The position numbers and the translations under genes were made by a program. The notes below the pieces were generated by a model. That model ran no database searches. It was given only the letters and a program-made list of their open reading frames with translations, and had not been told where the DNA came from. Positions 57,541 to 60,500 of a stretch of DNA of 64,000 bases are shown piece by piece (position 1 is the first letter of the stretch; every line of letters starts with the position of its first letter). The stretch is from Symbiodinium natans (Eukaryota > Sar > Dinophyceae > Suessiales > Symbiodiniaceae): NCBI GenBank assembly GCA_905221605.1, contig CAJNDS010002801.1, forward strand, positions 684,001-748,000, given 5' to 3'.

Positions 57541-60500
57541 CACAGACTTAGTTATGCATTTAGAAGTATATGAATGTTGCCTTTTTTGAGCCTACTATAC
57601 TCTTGGGGTTGCTGTAGTTTTGTGAACCGTTCCTAAACAAACAACCTTGTGTAGTTCTGTTCTGAGGGAGGCTTCAGCCGAAACTGTCTACATGCTCCTA
57701 CGCCATACATCCTAAACCCTAAGCCCTCAAACTCCAAACCGTTAAACGCTCCAACTCCAAACCCCACACCAAACCAAAAACCCTAAACCCGAAGCCCTAA
57801 ACCCTCAAACCCTAAACCCTAAGCCACCCGCCTGCCGGGTCTATGACAACACCCTGGGGCCGCTGCCCAAGCGATAGCTTTTCTCTCACTGAGCTCTGTT
57901 ATCCTGAAAGGCTTGGGTTTAGGGTTTAGGGTTTAAGGCTTGGGTTTGGGGTTTGGGGGTTTGGGGTTTGGGGGTTTGGGGTTTGAGGGTTTGGGGTTTG
58001 GTGTTTGGGGGTTGGGGTTTGAGGTTTGGGGTTTGGGGTTCGGGGTTTGGGGTTTGGGGCTTGAAGGCTTAGCGTAGACCCCAAACCCTAAGCCCTAAAC
58101 CCTGAATGGGAGTTTCCAAGCATAGGTAGATATTATGAAGATCACAGTATCATGGGGTATGTTAGGAGTGCCCCAAATTTTGGCAAGTTCCCATATCTTG
58201 AACCCTCAACCGCCGAAGTTCAGGAGCTGTGGGAAGCTTGATCAGATTCGTCGGCTTGGCGGTTTTGGGCTTCGGCCAGGTTCGGGTGGATTCTTCAACC
58301 CAAAACCCTCAACCCTGAACGCTAAGCCCTAAACCCGAAACCCTAAACCCTAATCCCCAAACCCGAATCCCCAATCCCGAATCCCAACACCCGAATCCCT
58401 AAGCCTACTCCACCCTTTTCCGGGTTCTCTTACTGCTTTAAGAGCCTAAACAAACGGTTGCGTGAAAGAACACGGAATAGGGTTTAGGGTTTAGGATTTA
58501 GGGTTTCTGCTTTAGGGCCTGGGGTTTGGGGTTAAGGGTTTCCTACAATTTGCAAATCCATATTGGGTGGTTCCCGATTCTCGTAACCCCCATATGTTCA
58601 AACGACGCCGCCCTGCTTTCGCGTGTTTGTCTACGGCCAACCAATATCCCCAAATCCTACATCCTCAAGAGTCCCAACACCACTTAGGGTTCAGGGTTAG
58701 GGTTCAGGGTGCAGTCACGGTTCAGGGTTCAGGATTTAGGGTTTAGGGTTTCGGGTAGAACCCAAAACCCTATAAACCCTAAACCCCATGCGAGAAACTC
58801 CAGAAGCCCTAAACCCCAATCGCTGCTCTTCGCGACATCTCGGATCTTGATCCCACAAAGAGGGCCTCTCAGAACCCTGGTTTGGGGCTTTAGGGTTGAG
58901 GCTTTCAGCGGTTTCAGGGGTGAAGGGTTTAGGGTTCTGGGGTTTAGGGTAAACCCTAAACCCCAAACCCCAAACCCTAAATCCTAAACCGGTTGCACAC
59001 AAAACGCTGGCCTCGGATTCTCCTGGAGGAACTGATCCACCCAGTCAAACAAGCCTTTGTCCGGCAGGCCGAGAGGGAAAAGCACCTGACCAGTTTAGGG
59101 CTTAGGGGGGTTTGGGGGGAAGATTTAGGGTTTAGGGTTCAGGGTTCCGGGTTTCGGATATTTGGGGTTTAGGGTTTAGGCTAGGGTTTAGGGTTTAGGG
59201 CTTAGGGTTTAGGGTTTAGGGTTTAGGGTTTAGGGCTTAGGGCTTAGGGTTTAGGGTTTAGGGTTTAGGGATTGGGCTTAGGGTTTCTCAGGGTTTTGGG
59301 GCTTCAGTGGAGTCATGGCTGTGTTGGAGGCTGTGGGGTTCCATCCATTGCCGTCTTGAGTAGTGGGTTTACCTTGAGGGGTGTTGGCTTCACTAGGGCT
59401 TAGAGCCGAGCACTCACTGAAAACCCAAAACCCTAAACCCTAAACCCTAAACCCTAAAACCTCTAAAGCCCTGAAGCCCTCAGCTCCTTGAAGCACAAAG
59501 CGCATCTAAAAACCTCTAAACCGATCGAGTTTAACGTGCAAAAAACGTTTGACATCCCAAACAGCGGAAATATCCAAGATGCTAAGCCCTAAGCCCTAAA
59601 CCCCGAACACCCCTAAACCCCGAAACTAAACCCGAAAATCCAAAATCTCTAAGACCCCTTAAAACCCTAAACAGTTAAAGCCCCTAAAGCCCCTAAAGCC
59701 CCTACATTCCTAAAACCCCCATACCCCGAACTACCCCCCCCCCCCCCACACCTCTAAACCCTCAAGCCCCTAAACCCTAAACCCTGCATGTCACATCGTA
59801 CCTGAAACCCCTAAAACCCCTAAAGGGTGCCCCGAAACCCTAAACCCTAAACCCTAAACCCCCGAAAGGGGTCCCGAGGTTGGTGCACCTCCGGCTTCCG
59901 GGCGGCAGGGTCCTCTGACTCGATGACTTCCACGTCCGCTTCCCCAACATCCTGAGGGGGGGGGGGGGGGGGGGCGCTACTTTTTAGGGGGTTTAGGGGG
60001 TTTAGGGTTTAGAGTTGAGGGTTTAGGGTTTAGGGTTTAGGGGATAGGTACGGTTTGGGGTTTGGGGTTTAGGGTTTGGGGTTAGGGTTCAGGGTCTAGG
60101 TTTAGGGTCTAGGGGCGATGTTTAAGGGCTATCTCGCAGGGGTTGAGGGTTTAGGGTTTATATAGGGTTTATATAGGGTTTGGCCGTATAGGAGGTTCCA
60201 GGGGCGTTAAGGGTTTAGAGGTTTGAGGGCTTCAGCGTTCAAGGATTTCGGGTTCTGGGGTGTAGGGTTTGGGGTTGTGTTTTAAGGGTTGCATAAAAGG
60301 GTGTTCAGTGATTTTTTAGGAGCGTGCAGGGTTTTAGGGCTTAGGGGTACCCTAACCCACCCCCATTTGCAGGGTTTGCGGTTGCGGGTTCAGCGTTTGG
60401 AAGAATAAGCCAACCCAGTCAACCCGCAAAGCCCACCTACACCCTACTCAGAACCCTCAGCCTGTCAAGCTTACACACTACAGATTCGGGTTTAGGGGTT